From: Candidatus Uhrbacteria bacterium
GTDB taxonomy: Bacteria; Patescibacteriota; Patescibacteriia; 2-12-FULL-60-25
Assembly (NCBI GenBank): GCA_009691315.1
Contig: SICT01000029.1
Location: 1-11,830 of the forward strand
DNA length: 11,830 nt
Reading direction: 5' to 3'
The notes under the pieces are model-generated. The model made no database searches, was not told where the DNA came from, and saw only the letters and a program-made list of their open reading frames with translations. This document shows positions 1-6,500 of this stretch, piece by piece (the first letter of the stretch is position 1; each line of letters begins with the position of its first letter). Made by a program: the position numbers and the translations under genes.

Positions 1-441
1 GAGCGTATCGTGAAAGAGATCGGCGCTGGTACCTACGATTTTATTGCCGTGAATTTTGCCAATCCGGATATGGTGGCGCACACGGGCAATGAAGCGGCGA
101 CGATTGAAGCGTGTCAGGCGGTGGATGTTGCACTTGGGCAGATCGTGGATGAAGCGTTAGCGGTTGGTGGTGCTGTTGCTATTACGGCAGATCATGGCAA
201 TGCGGAAGAAGTGAAAAATTTGATGACTGGCGATATGGATAAAGAACATTCGACCAATCCTGTGCCATTTATTGTGATCACTAAATCGCTCGAAGGGATC
301 AAGGCGCCAACCGGAGATGTGGTCGGTGGAGATTTGTCGTTGTCTGGCCCGGTTGGGATGCTCGCCGATGTCGCACCCACGATTTGTAAGTTGTTAGAAA
401 TTCCCGTTCCGAGCGAGATGACAGGGCAACCGCTCATTTAA
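1..441 (+). CDS. gpmI: 2,3-bisphosphoglycerate-independent phosphoglycerate mutase, C-terminal part
   Basis: The enzyme interconverts 3-phosphoglycerate and 2-phosphoglycerate in glycolysis, in the cytoplasm, using Mn ions. The gene is cut by the left edge: the reading frame is open from base 1, so the GTG at position 10 is an internal Val codon. Visible family motifs are NFANPDMVAHTGN, then ITADHGNAEE (Asp and His at 190-195, metal ligands in the alkaline-phosphatase fold), then KEHSTNPVPF (metal-ligand His at 247-249), and a closing LADVAPTICKLLEIP segment typical of the family's C-terminus. About 146 residues are present of roughly 510 expected. It ends with TAA and is followed by a palindromic spacer and then nth. 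The identification is firm; only the N-terminal two thirds are unseen. Confidence 0.96.
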   Translation, partial: ERIVKEIGAGTYDFIAVNFANPDMVAHTGNEAATIEACQAVDVALGQIVDEALAVGGAVAITADHGNAEEVKNLMTGDMDKEHSTNPVPFIVITKSLEGIKAPTGDVVGGDLSLSGPVGMLADVAPTICKLLEIPVPSEMTGQPLI

Positions 442-450
442 GGATGCCTC

Positions 451-525
451 GCGGCCTACCAGAGCCTATTTCCTAGACATCCCCGTTTGCACGGGGAGTC
501 GTAGGAAACAGGCCCTGGTCTCCGC
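451..525. repeat. Imperfect palindrome (long hairpin) in the gpmI-nth spacer
   Basis: Almost the whole spacer folds on itself. The innermost stem is CCCCGT/ACGGGG (481-486 and 491-496) around a four-base loop. After a five-base internal bulge on each side, TTTCCTA (469-475) pairs with TAGGAAA (502-508). The pairing then continues as GCCT with AGGC, ACCAG with CTGGT, and GCGG (451-454) with CCGC (522-525), interrupted by A-C mismatches and a small bulge. There is no T-run after either arm, so it is not a standard intrinsic terminator. It may be a REP- or MITE-like element or a degenerate terminator; the sequence does not decide which. It differs in sequence from the palindromes inside the helicase gene and pheT. 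Confidence 0.7.
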
Positions 526-534
526 TCGCTATTT

Positions 535-1164
535 ATGAATAAAATTGTTCAGACCATTAATATTTTAAAAAAACGTTACACCGCAAAAGGCATGGTGGAT
601 CTTGGAAATCCGGAAGATACGTTGATCGCGACGTTGTTGTCAGCGCGGACGCGGGATGAACAGGTGTTAAAAGTTTATCCGGGATTACGAAAAAAATTTT
701 CTACACTAACTAATCTCGCGCAGGCAAATGTGAAAGAAATTGCGCGTTGTATTTCTTCGATTGGGTTGTATCGCAATAAAGCCAAAGCGATTAAAGCTCT
801 CGCCACGCGGATTATCAAAGAATATAACGGCAAGATTCCTGATCGCATGGAAGATCTAATTACGCTCCCGGGTGTCGGACGAAAAACGGCGAGTTGTGTG
901 TTGTGGTATGGATTTGGCAAGCCAGCCATGGCGGTTGACGTGCATGTTTTTCGCATCACGCATCGTTTAGGTTGGGCCAAAGGAAAAACACCAGAGATCG
1001 TTGAGCAGGAATTAATGAAGCTCATCCCAAAAAAGTTTTGGGGCGATCTCAATCGCACGGGCGTACAATTTGGCCGCGACATTTGCCGCCCGGGAATTCC
1101 TCAGTGTTACCGTTGTCCCGTGGCCAAGTGGTGCAAGTTTAAATACAAGAACATGAAAGCATAA
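535..1164 (+). CDS. nth: Endonuclease III (DNA glycosylase/AP lyase)
   Basis: This 209-residue protein is a bifunctional glycosylase that removes oxidised pyrimidines and cleaves at the abasic site during base excision repair. The helix-hairpin-helix motif LPGVGRKTAS lies at residues 111-120 and carries the catalytic Lys117. The catalytic Asp135 lies in AVDVHVFR. Four cysteines at 184, 191, 194 and 200 give the C-X6-C-X2-C-X5-C pattern of the family's [4Fe-4S] cluster. Length is normal (E. coli Nth has 211 residues). An early motif reads LLSARTRDE, closer to the LSxRTRD form I associate with archaeal-type Nth than to the LSAQATD of E. coli. The start ATG has no Shine-Dalgarno sequence. The last codons and stop run into an octamer-like A-rich stretch (1150-1173). 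Confidence 0.95.
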   Translation: MNKIVQTINILKKRYTAKGMVDLGNPEDTLIATLLSARTRDEQVLKVYPGLRKKFSTLTNLAQANVKEIARCISSIGLYRNKAKAIKALATRIIKEYNGKIPDRMEDLITLPGVGRKTASCVLWYGFGKPAMAVDVHVFRITHRLGWAKGKTPEIVEQELMKLIPKKFWGDLNRTGVQFGRDICRPGIPQCYRCPVAKWCKFKYKNMKA

Positions 1165-1190
1165 AAGCATTAAAACAGGATCGGATGATT

Positions 1191-1222
1191 TCATGTTTTC
1201 ATGTTTTCATGATTTAATGTTT
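1191..1222. repeat. Octamer tandem repeat array (TCATGTTT, four units)
   Basis: Two perfect units TCATGTTT (1191-1198, 1199-1206) are followed by the variants TCATGATT (1207-1214) and TAATGTTT (1215-1222). Just upstream, related units in the opposite orientation (AACATGAA 1150-1157, AGCATAAA 1158-1165, AGCATTAA 1166-1173) overlap the end of nth, so the spacer is roughly an inverted pair of octamer arrays. The right array creates several in-frame ATGs before the phosphatase gene and therefore obscures its start. Confidence 0.75.
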
Positions 1223-1225
1223 AGC

Positions 1226-1801
1226 ATGCAGGGAGAGATTCAAATCATCCGTGGACTCCAACAAGTGTTTGATGGTCAAGCTGGTCAGGCGATCATCTAT
1301 TTTTGTGCGCGCTGGATGATTTTTGTGTTTGTTGTGTTGGCCGCGGCTACAGGTTTATGGAAACGTGCCAAAAGTTTGCGCTATGCGGCGTATGAAGCGG
1401 CCTGGTCAGCGCTTCTTGCTTTTATACTGTCTCTCACCGTGAGTTATACGATTGGACGCACCCGTCCCTTCCTGATGTCTCCAGACGTTGGCCTGCTTAT
1501 TCCGCCTCCGGGCACACCATTTTCCTTCCCTTCCAGTCACGCGTCCGTGGCTTTTGCCATGGCGTTTGCGCTTGCCTATGGTCACCCGGCACTTGGATTT
1601 GTGGCGCTCTTAGTCGCCGTTCTTGTTGCGTTTGGCCGCGTCGCGGCAGGGGTCCATTACCCATCAGATGTGATTGCCGGCATCTTTGTCGGCCTCATTG
1701 CGTTTATCATTGCCCGTCATGGACACAAGATTTGGCGAGCTTTTTTGTCCCGCCGGATGAAGTGGCATGAGAAGTTATTTAAACGTAATCGTCTCGGGTG
1801 A
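1226..1801 (+). CDS. PAP2-family membrane phosphatase (possible undecaprenyl-diphosphatase)
   Basis: The 191-residue protein belongs to the PAP2/phosphatidate phosphatase superfamily, whose bacterial members often dephosphorylate undecaprenyl diphosphate or other lipid phosphates at the membrane. Motifs: GRTRPF (Arg80-Pro81, first motif, with Ser instead of the usual Lys at position 73), FPSSH (His105, second motif), and GRVAAGVHYPSD (Arg138, His144, Asp148, third motif). Hydrophobic segments lie near residues 30-45, 57-75, 108-118, 122-138 and 149-163. I chose the ATG at 1226 because the earlier in-frame ATGs (1193, 1217) lie inside the octamer repeat array. Its TGA stop overlaps the ATG of mltG by one base (TGATG), suggesting translational coupling. 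The family is certain; the exact substrate is inferred from the mltG neighbour. Confidence 0.88.
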   Translation: MQGEIQIIRGLQQVFDGQAGQAIIYFCARWMIFVFVVLAAATGLWKRAKSLRYAAYEAAWSALLAFILSLTVSYTIGRTRPFLMSPDVGLLIPPPGTPFSFPSSHASVAFAMAFALAYGHPALGFVALLVAVLVAFGRVAAGVHYPSDVIAGIFVGLIAFIIARHGHKIWRAFLSRRMKWHEKLFKRNRLG

Positions 1802-2619
1802 TGAAACGCTGGTTCTCTCACATGGTTTTGATTGTTGGGCTCATCATGCTAGCCATTTTTTTGCGTCAGAAATTCTTTCATTCCGCACCACCTTTGCCGT
1901 CAAGACAGGAAGTTCAGTTACAGATGATTGAAGGTTGGGGGATTGAGGAAGAAATTCATCTGCTTGATCAGCAAGAACAAATTTCACCAACGACAACGGC
2001 CGCCGTCATCGGCTCATCAGCTCAGCGTACGCCGTTTGAGGTGAGTTGGCGTGCGGATTTTCCATTTTTGCAGTCGCTTCCGCGTCAGCGCTCGCTCGAA
2101 GGCTATTTGTTTCCGGACACCTATCGCGTATGGCGCGATGAACTGCCGGAAGGTTTAGTGAAAAAGCAACTACAGACATTTCAAAATAAATTTGGTGCGA
2201 GTGCTCTCACGAGCAAGAATGTGCCGCTCAAGACACTCGACGAAGTTGTCATCCTGGCTTCGATTATTGAAAAAGAAGTGCGCGAACCGGCTGATAAAAA
2301 AATTGCCGCCGGAATTTTTCTCAAGCGTTTGAACGCTGGGATGGCTTTGCAAAGCGACGCCACGCTCTCGTACATTTTGGATTCTCATCGCACGCGCGCG
2401 ACCGTGAGCGATCTCGCAACAGACTCTCTTTATAATACCTACAAACACACGGGACTGCCTCCTGGCCCGATCTGCAATCCAGGCGAAGACTCCATAAACG
2501 CCGTGCTCGAACCGACCCCCTCGCCTTATTGGTATTTTTTGACTGATCGGGAAGGAAAGGTTTTTTATGCACGTACGCTGGATGAACAGAATGCGAATAA
2601 GAGGAAGGCCGGGTATTGA
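1801..2619 (+). CDS. mltG: Endolytic murein transglycosylase MltG (YceG-like)
   Basis: The 272-residue protein cleaves nascent peptidoglycan strands at the membrane and so sets glycan chain length. Residues 8-22 form an N-terminal membrane anchor. A reduced LysM-like part follows (IEGWGIEEEIHLL, 43-55), then the YceG domain: LEGYLFPDTYRV (99-110), ILASIIEKEV with the catalytic Glu157, LQSDATLSYIL (183-193) and YNTYKHTGLPPGPICNPG (211-228). The last family motif, usually EHN, reads EQN (262-264). At 272 residues it is shorter than E. coli MltG (340), mainly because the N-terminal region is small. I chose ATG 1801, which overlaps the phosphatase stop by one base, over the GTG three bases earlier. 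The gene ends against a hairpin that terminates the opposite-strand tRNA. Confidence 0.95.
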   Translation: MKRWFSHMVLIVGLIMLAIFLRQKFFHSAPPLPSRQEVQLQMIEGWGIEEEIHLLDQQEQISPTTTAAVIGSSAQRTPFEVSWRADFPFLQSLPRQRSLEGYLFPDTYRVWRDELPEGLVKKQLQTFQNKFGASALTSKNVPLKTLDEVVILASIIEKEVREPADKKIAAGIFLKRLNAGMALQSDATLSYILDSHRTRATVSDLATDSLYNTYKHTGLPPGPICNPGEDSINAVLEPTPSPYWYFLTDREGKVFYARTLDEQNANKRKAGY

Positions 2620-2642
2620 AAAACGACCGTTGTGACGATCGC
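2619..2642 (-). terminator. Intrinsic terminator of the tRNA-Arg gene
   Basis: Read on the - strand, GCGATCGT (2642-2635), a CACA loop and ACGGTCGT (2630-2623) form an 8-bp stem with two G-T wobbles, followed by a T run (2623-2619). It begins 6 bases beyond the encoded CCA of the tRNA. Read on the + strand, the wobbles become A-C mismatches but a TTTT run follows at 2643-2646, so weak bidirectional use after mltG is possible. The A-tract includes the last base of the mltG stop codon. Confidence 0.7.
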
Positions 2643-2648
2643 TTTTCG

Positions 2649-2723
2649 TGGTGTCCCTGGTTGGAATCGAACCAACATCAACGGCTTAGAAGTCCGCTGC
2701 ACTATCCATTGTGCTACGGGGAC
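2649..2723 (-). tRNA. tRNA-Arg (anticodon TCT), CCA encoded
   Basis: The - strand folds into a cloverleaf. Acceptor GTCCCCG pairs with CAGGGAC, T8 A9 follow, and the D stem is GCAC/GTGC with GG in the loop. The anticodon loop CTTCTAA gives anticodon TCT, which reads AGA and AGG. The T arm GTTGG/CCAAC encloses TTCGATT, the discriminator is A73 and CCA is encoded at 2651-2649. Two stem positions are unpaired: C6-A67 in the acceptor and A31-G39 at the top of the anticodon stem. The variable loop has four bases. The gene has its own terminator and is oriented against its protein-coding neighbours. Confidence 0.93.
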
Positions 2724-2731
2724 ATGAGTGA

Positions 2732-2737
2732 ATTTTA
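2732..2737 (-). promoter_or_regulatory. Possible -10 box of the tRNA-Arg promoter
   Basis: On the - strand TAAAAT (five of six matches to TATAAT) ends nine bases before the first base of the tRNA, the right distance for a start just upstream of the mature 5' end. No convincing -35 box is visible at the usual spacing, so this is a weak call. Confidence 0.35.
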
Positions 2738-2780
2738 ACGCGGCTAGCGTAACTCGAATTTGAGGACAAAGCAACCCCGA

Positions 2781-2809
2781 TTGACGCTTTACCATTTCTT
2801 TTCTATTGT
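2781..2809 (+). promoter_or_regulatory. Sigma70-type promoter of the slipin gene
   Basis: TTGACG (2781-2786, five of six) and TATTGT (2804-2809, four of six) are separated by 17 bases. A start about seven bases downstream would fall at about 2815-2818, on or next to the ATG at 2818, predicting a leaderless or nearly leaderless mRNA. No Shine-Dalgarno sequence precedes the ATG. Confidence 0.5.
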
Positions 2810-2817
2810 GACTTTAT

Positions 2818-3570
2818 ATGAATATCTTTCTCAGTTTTCTTTTTTGGATCGTGGTCATTTTGATTCTGTCTTCCATCCGACAGGTCAATCAATATCAGCG
2901 CGGGGTCAAATTTACTTTTGGGAAATTTACCAAGCTCGTGAATCCAGGTTGGCGTTTGGTTTTTCCGGTTATTCAAAGCATGACGAAAGTTGATATTCGT
3001 ACCAAAGCGGTCGAAGTGCCATATCAGGATGCTATCACGAAGGATAATGTTTCCTGTAAAATAAACGCGGTGATTTATTATAAAGTCGTGGATGCTGGTC
3101 GTTCGGTGATTGAGGTTGAGCGTGTCTGGGATGCCGTGTCCCAGCTCGCCCAAACAACCATGCGTAATGTGGTTGGTGAATTGACGTTGGATGAGTTGTT
3201 GTCAGAGCGAGACCAAGCTTCCAAGCGCATCAGTGAGTTGCTGGCCGCGCACACGGCAAATTGGGGGATTGAAGTGCAAGGGGTGCAATTGAAAGATATC
3301 GCGCTTCCGGAAGATATGAAGCGGACAATCGCGAAACAGGCGGAAGCGGAACGAGAACGTCGCGCGGTGATTATTAGTTCTGAGGGGGAAGTGGCCGCTG
3401 CCGAAAACTTACGGAAAGCGGCGGAAATTTTATCTTCTAGTCCCGGGGCCTTGCATCTGCGTACGCTGAATACCGTCAATGATGTTTCGAGCGATGCATC
3501 GAACACAATTGTATTCGCTCTTCCGCTCGAAGTGCTTCGCGCGTTTGAACGCTTCAACCAACCCAAGTAG
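2818..3570 (+). CDS. Slipin/stomatin-like SPFH-domain membrane protein
   Basis: The 250-residue protein belongs to the SPFH (stomatin, prohibitin, flotillin, HflK/C) group, membrane-anchored scaffolds that oligomerise and influence membrane proteases or membrane domains. An N-terminal membrane hairpin or anchor spans residues 2-20, followed by QYQRGVKFTFGK and NPGWRLVFPVI, typical of slipins. The SPFH core continues through VSCKINAVIYYKV (78-90) and the stomatin stretch LPEDMKRTIAKQAEAERERR (163-182), which starts a charged helix likely to form a coiled coil up to about residue 205. The C-terminus returns to a short hydrophobic strand (TIVFALPLEVL). Length is typical. Bacterial slipin genes often sit next to an nfeD protease-partner gene; none is present here. 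The next gene, a helicase, begins 10 bases after the stop and is probably co-transcribed. Confidence 0.92.
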   Translation: MNIFLSFLFWIVVILILSSIRQVNQYQRGVKFTFGKFTKLVNPGWRLVFPVIQSMTKVDIRTKAVEVPYQDAITKDNVSCKINAVIYYKVVDAGRSVIEVERVWDAVSQLAQTTMRNVVGELTLDELLSERDQASKRISELLAAHTANWGIEVQGVQLKDIALPEDMKRTIAKQAEAERERRAVIISSEGEVAAAENLRKAAEILSSSPGALHLRTLNTVNDVSSDASNTIVFALPLEVLRAFERFNQPK

Positions 3571-3580
3571 AATCGTTTGG

Positions 3581-6500
3581 ATGGAGGAACTCCTACAATC
3601 ATTAAATGAGGCCCAGCACAAAGCCGTTACACATACGGATGGGCCATTATTGATTGTTGCTGGAGCTGGAACGGGGAAAACGACGGTGCTGACACGTCGT
3701 TATGCGCACTTGTTGAATCAAGGCTGTACGACAGATCGGTTGCTCGCACTGACATTCACCGAAAAAGCCGCGGGGGAAATGGAGGATCGTGTGCTCGAAT
3801 TATTACCGACCGGGACCTATGATTTTTGGATTTCAACGTTTCATGGATTTTGTCAGCGCGTACTCGAAGCTCACGGTTTGGAAATCGGTTTGCCTAATCA
3901 GTTTCGTTTGCTCAATCCGACGGATGCCTGGTTGCTTCTTAAACGTCGTTTAAATGAATTGCCCTTGGATCATTATCGACCGTTGGGCAATCCTACAAAA
4001 TTTTTGCGCGCATTCGTTCAACATATTTCACGAGCCAAAGATGAGGGTGTGACGCCTGAGACGTATCTAGATTTTGCTCAAAACGCGCGGCTGGATGGAG
4101 ACAGTGAAGTCGCGGATGGAGAGAGAAAACGTTTGCAAGAGTTGGCGGATATGTATTTCGCGTATCGTCGGATCTTGCTCGAAGAAGGTTCGCTTGATTT
4201 TGGAGATCTCATTTTAGAAACGCTTCGTTTATTTCGTGAGCGGCCAGCGGTCCTTGAGACGTATCGTAAACAGTTTCGTTATGTGATGATCGACGAATTT
4301 CAAGACACAAACTGGGCGCAGTATGAATTGATCAAGCTTCTGGCCGGAGATCAAAAGAATCTCACCGTGGTTGGTGATGATGATCAAGCCATTTATAAAT
4401 TTCGTGGCGCGTCGCTGGCCAATATTTTGCAGTTTCGCGATGATTTTCCCGAAGCGGTGACGGTCGCTCTCACCGAGAACTATCGTTCATGTAAAGAGAT
4501 TTTAGATACGGCCTATACCTTCATTAAAAAAAACAATCCTAATCGTCTCGAAGTCAAGTTAAAGGATACGGGATTGAGTAAGCAACTGACGTCCGTATGC
4601 GGTGAGGGAGGGAAGATCGAGGTTGTGTGGAAAAAGAGCATTGAGGATGAAGCAGAATATATAACAGAAAGAATCTCAAATCTCAAATCTCAAACAACAG
4701 GCTTAACGTGGAATGATTTTGTTATTCTGACGCGTTCAAATGATGGCGCGGAGCCGTTTGTGCGTGCGTTGGAACGAAAGGGCATCCCTTTTCAATTCAT
4801 GGCTTTGCGCGGGCTCTATTCTAAGCCAACGGTTTTGGATGTGATTGCGCTTTTATCTTTGCTCGATACGGCGCACGAGTCGCCAGCGGTGTGGCGAGCC
4901 ATGCACATGGGCTGTTACAGCTTTCCTTCAAAGGATGTGGCACTTCTTTTGGAATATGCCAGACGCAAGGGACTCACGTTATGGCTAGCTCTCAAGCAAT
5001 CTGCAGATGCCAGAATTAGTCAGGATGGATATCGTGTCGCGAGTAAACTTGTGACTCATGTGGAGGGTCTGGCAGAAGCTTCGCGCCGTGAGTTGCCATT
5101 GCGCATGCTTAAACTCGCTTTAGAAAAAACAGAATATTTAAATTGGGTGATGCGGTTGCCCGAGCAGGAGAAGCGCGATTCCCTCCAACATTTAAATGGG
5201 ATGGCGGAGCGGATCAAACGTTATGAACACTCCACGCATGGACCGTCTTTGCGAGGATTCCTCGAAGAGTTGCGGCTTGAGATGGAGAGTGGTGAAGAAG
5301 GGGGATTGAATTTTGATCCAGAGAGCGGACCAGAGCTCGTCAAAATCATGACCGTACATGCCGCCAAGGGTTTAGAATTTAAACATGTATTCATTGTCTC
5401 GATGGTTGACCAACGTTTTCCCACGCGTGTGCGTGGTGAGGCCATCCCTTTGCCTGATGGACTCGTGAAAGAACGTTTGCCAGAAGGGGATGCGCATCTT
5501 GAGGAGGAACGTCGTTTATTTTATGTGGCTCTCACGCGTGCCAAGGATACCTTGACCATCACGGGAGCGACGAATTATGGAGGGTCACGCGCGAAAAAAC
5601 CATCCCCATTTTTTCTTGAAGCTGAACTCGAAGTCCCGGAGAGCGTTTCTTCTTCGGAAGATGAGATCCGTCATCTTCAATTGCCTGCGGTCGACCAAGA
5701 CCAGATAAGTCGTGGAGACCTGATCCATTACGAGCTCAAGAAAAAATTTAGTTTTACGCAACTCGCGGCATTTCGTAAATGTCCATTACAATATAAATTC
5801 GAACACATCTATCGGATTCCCAAATTTGGAACCTATCAAAAAAGTTTCGGTCAGTCTGTACACAATGCCTATCAAAATATTCTGAATTTACATTTGGTTC
5901 GCTGTCAGTCCGTGCAAGGCAATTTGTTTGATGTAGGGGCGAACCCAAGCGTTCGCCCTGATCCCGGGACTAAGGGCCCAGGGCAGACGGATGGCCCAGG
6001 GCAGACGCATGGGTCTGCCCGTACAGTTTTCAAAGTCACCGAAGAAGAGGCATTGAAAATTTTTGAAGAGTCATGGATCGATGAGTGGTATGAATCTCGC
6101 AAAGATCATGACACGTATAAAACAAACGGCCGTAGGGCCATCAAGAATTTTTGGCAGGCGTTTAACGAGAAATTGCCGGATGTGTATGGCGTGGAAATTC
6201 CCTTCACTCTGGTCCTCGGCCTCCATTCGCTCAAAGGCAAAATAGATCGTGTCGATAAATTGCCTGATGGAAGTTATGCCGTGTATGACTATAAAACAGG
6301 TCAGGCCAAAGAAGAGTTGGATGCAGAAGCGAAAGAACAGTTGTATTTGTATCAGGTCGCTTTGGAAGAAAAGGGACTGAAGGTTTCTAAATTGGCGTAT
6401 ATTTATGTTCTTGATTGGGTGATCACGGAAGTTGATTTGTTAAAGGAAGAAAAACGCGATGCCTTTTTACAAAAAATAACCGATCGCATGGACGACATCA

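Noticed and set aside
2170..2448. Open frames on the - strand inside mltG
   Set aside because: They are shadows of a gene with clear family motifs and show no recognisable protein features.
2652..2723. Integration (attachment) site at the tRNA gene
   Set aside because: No integrase gene or repeated copy of the tRNA 3' end is present in the window, and both neighbours are core genes.
3479..3580. N-terminal extension of the helicase from the ATG at 3479
   Set aside because: It would overlap the end of the slipin gene by about 90 bases and put about 45 unrelated residues before the Q motif.
5975..6010. Direct repeats that could suggest a CRISPR array
   Set aside because: There are only two adjacent units with no spacers, and they sit inside a coding palindromic element.
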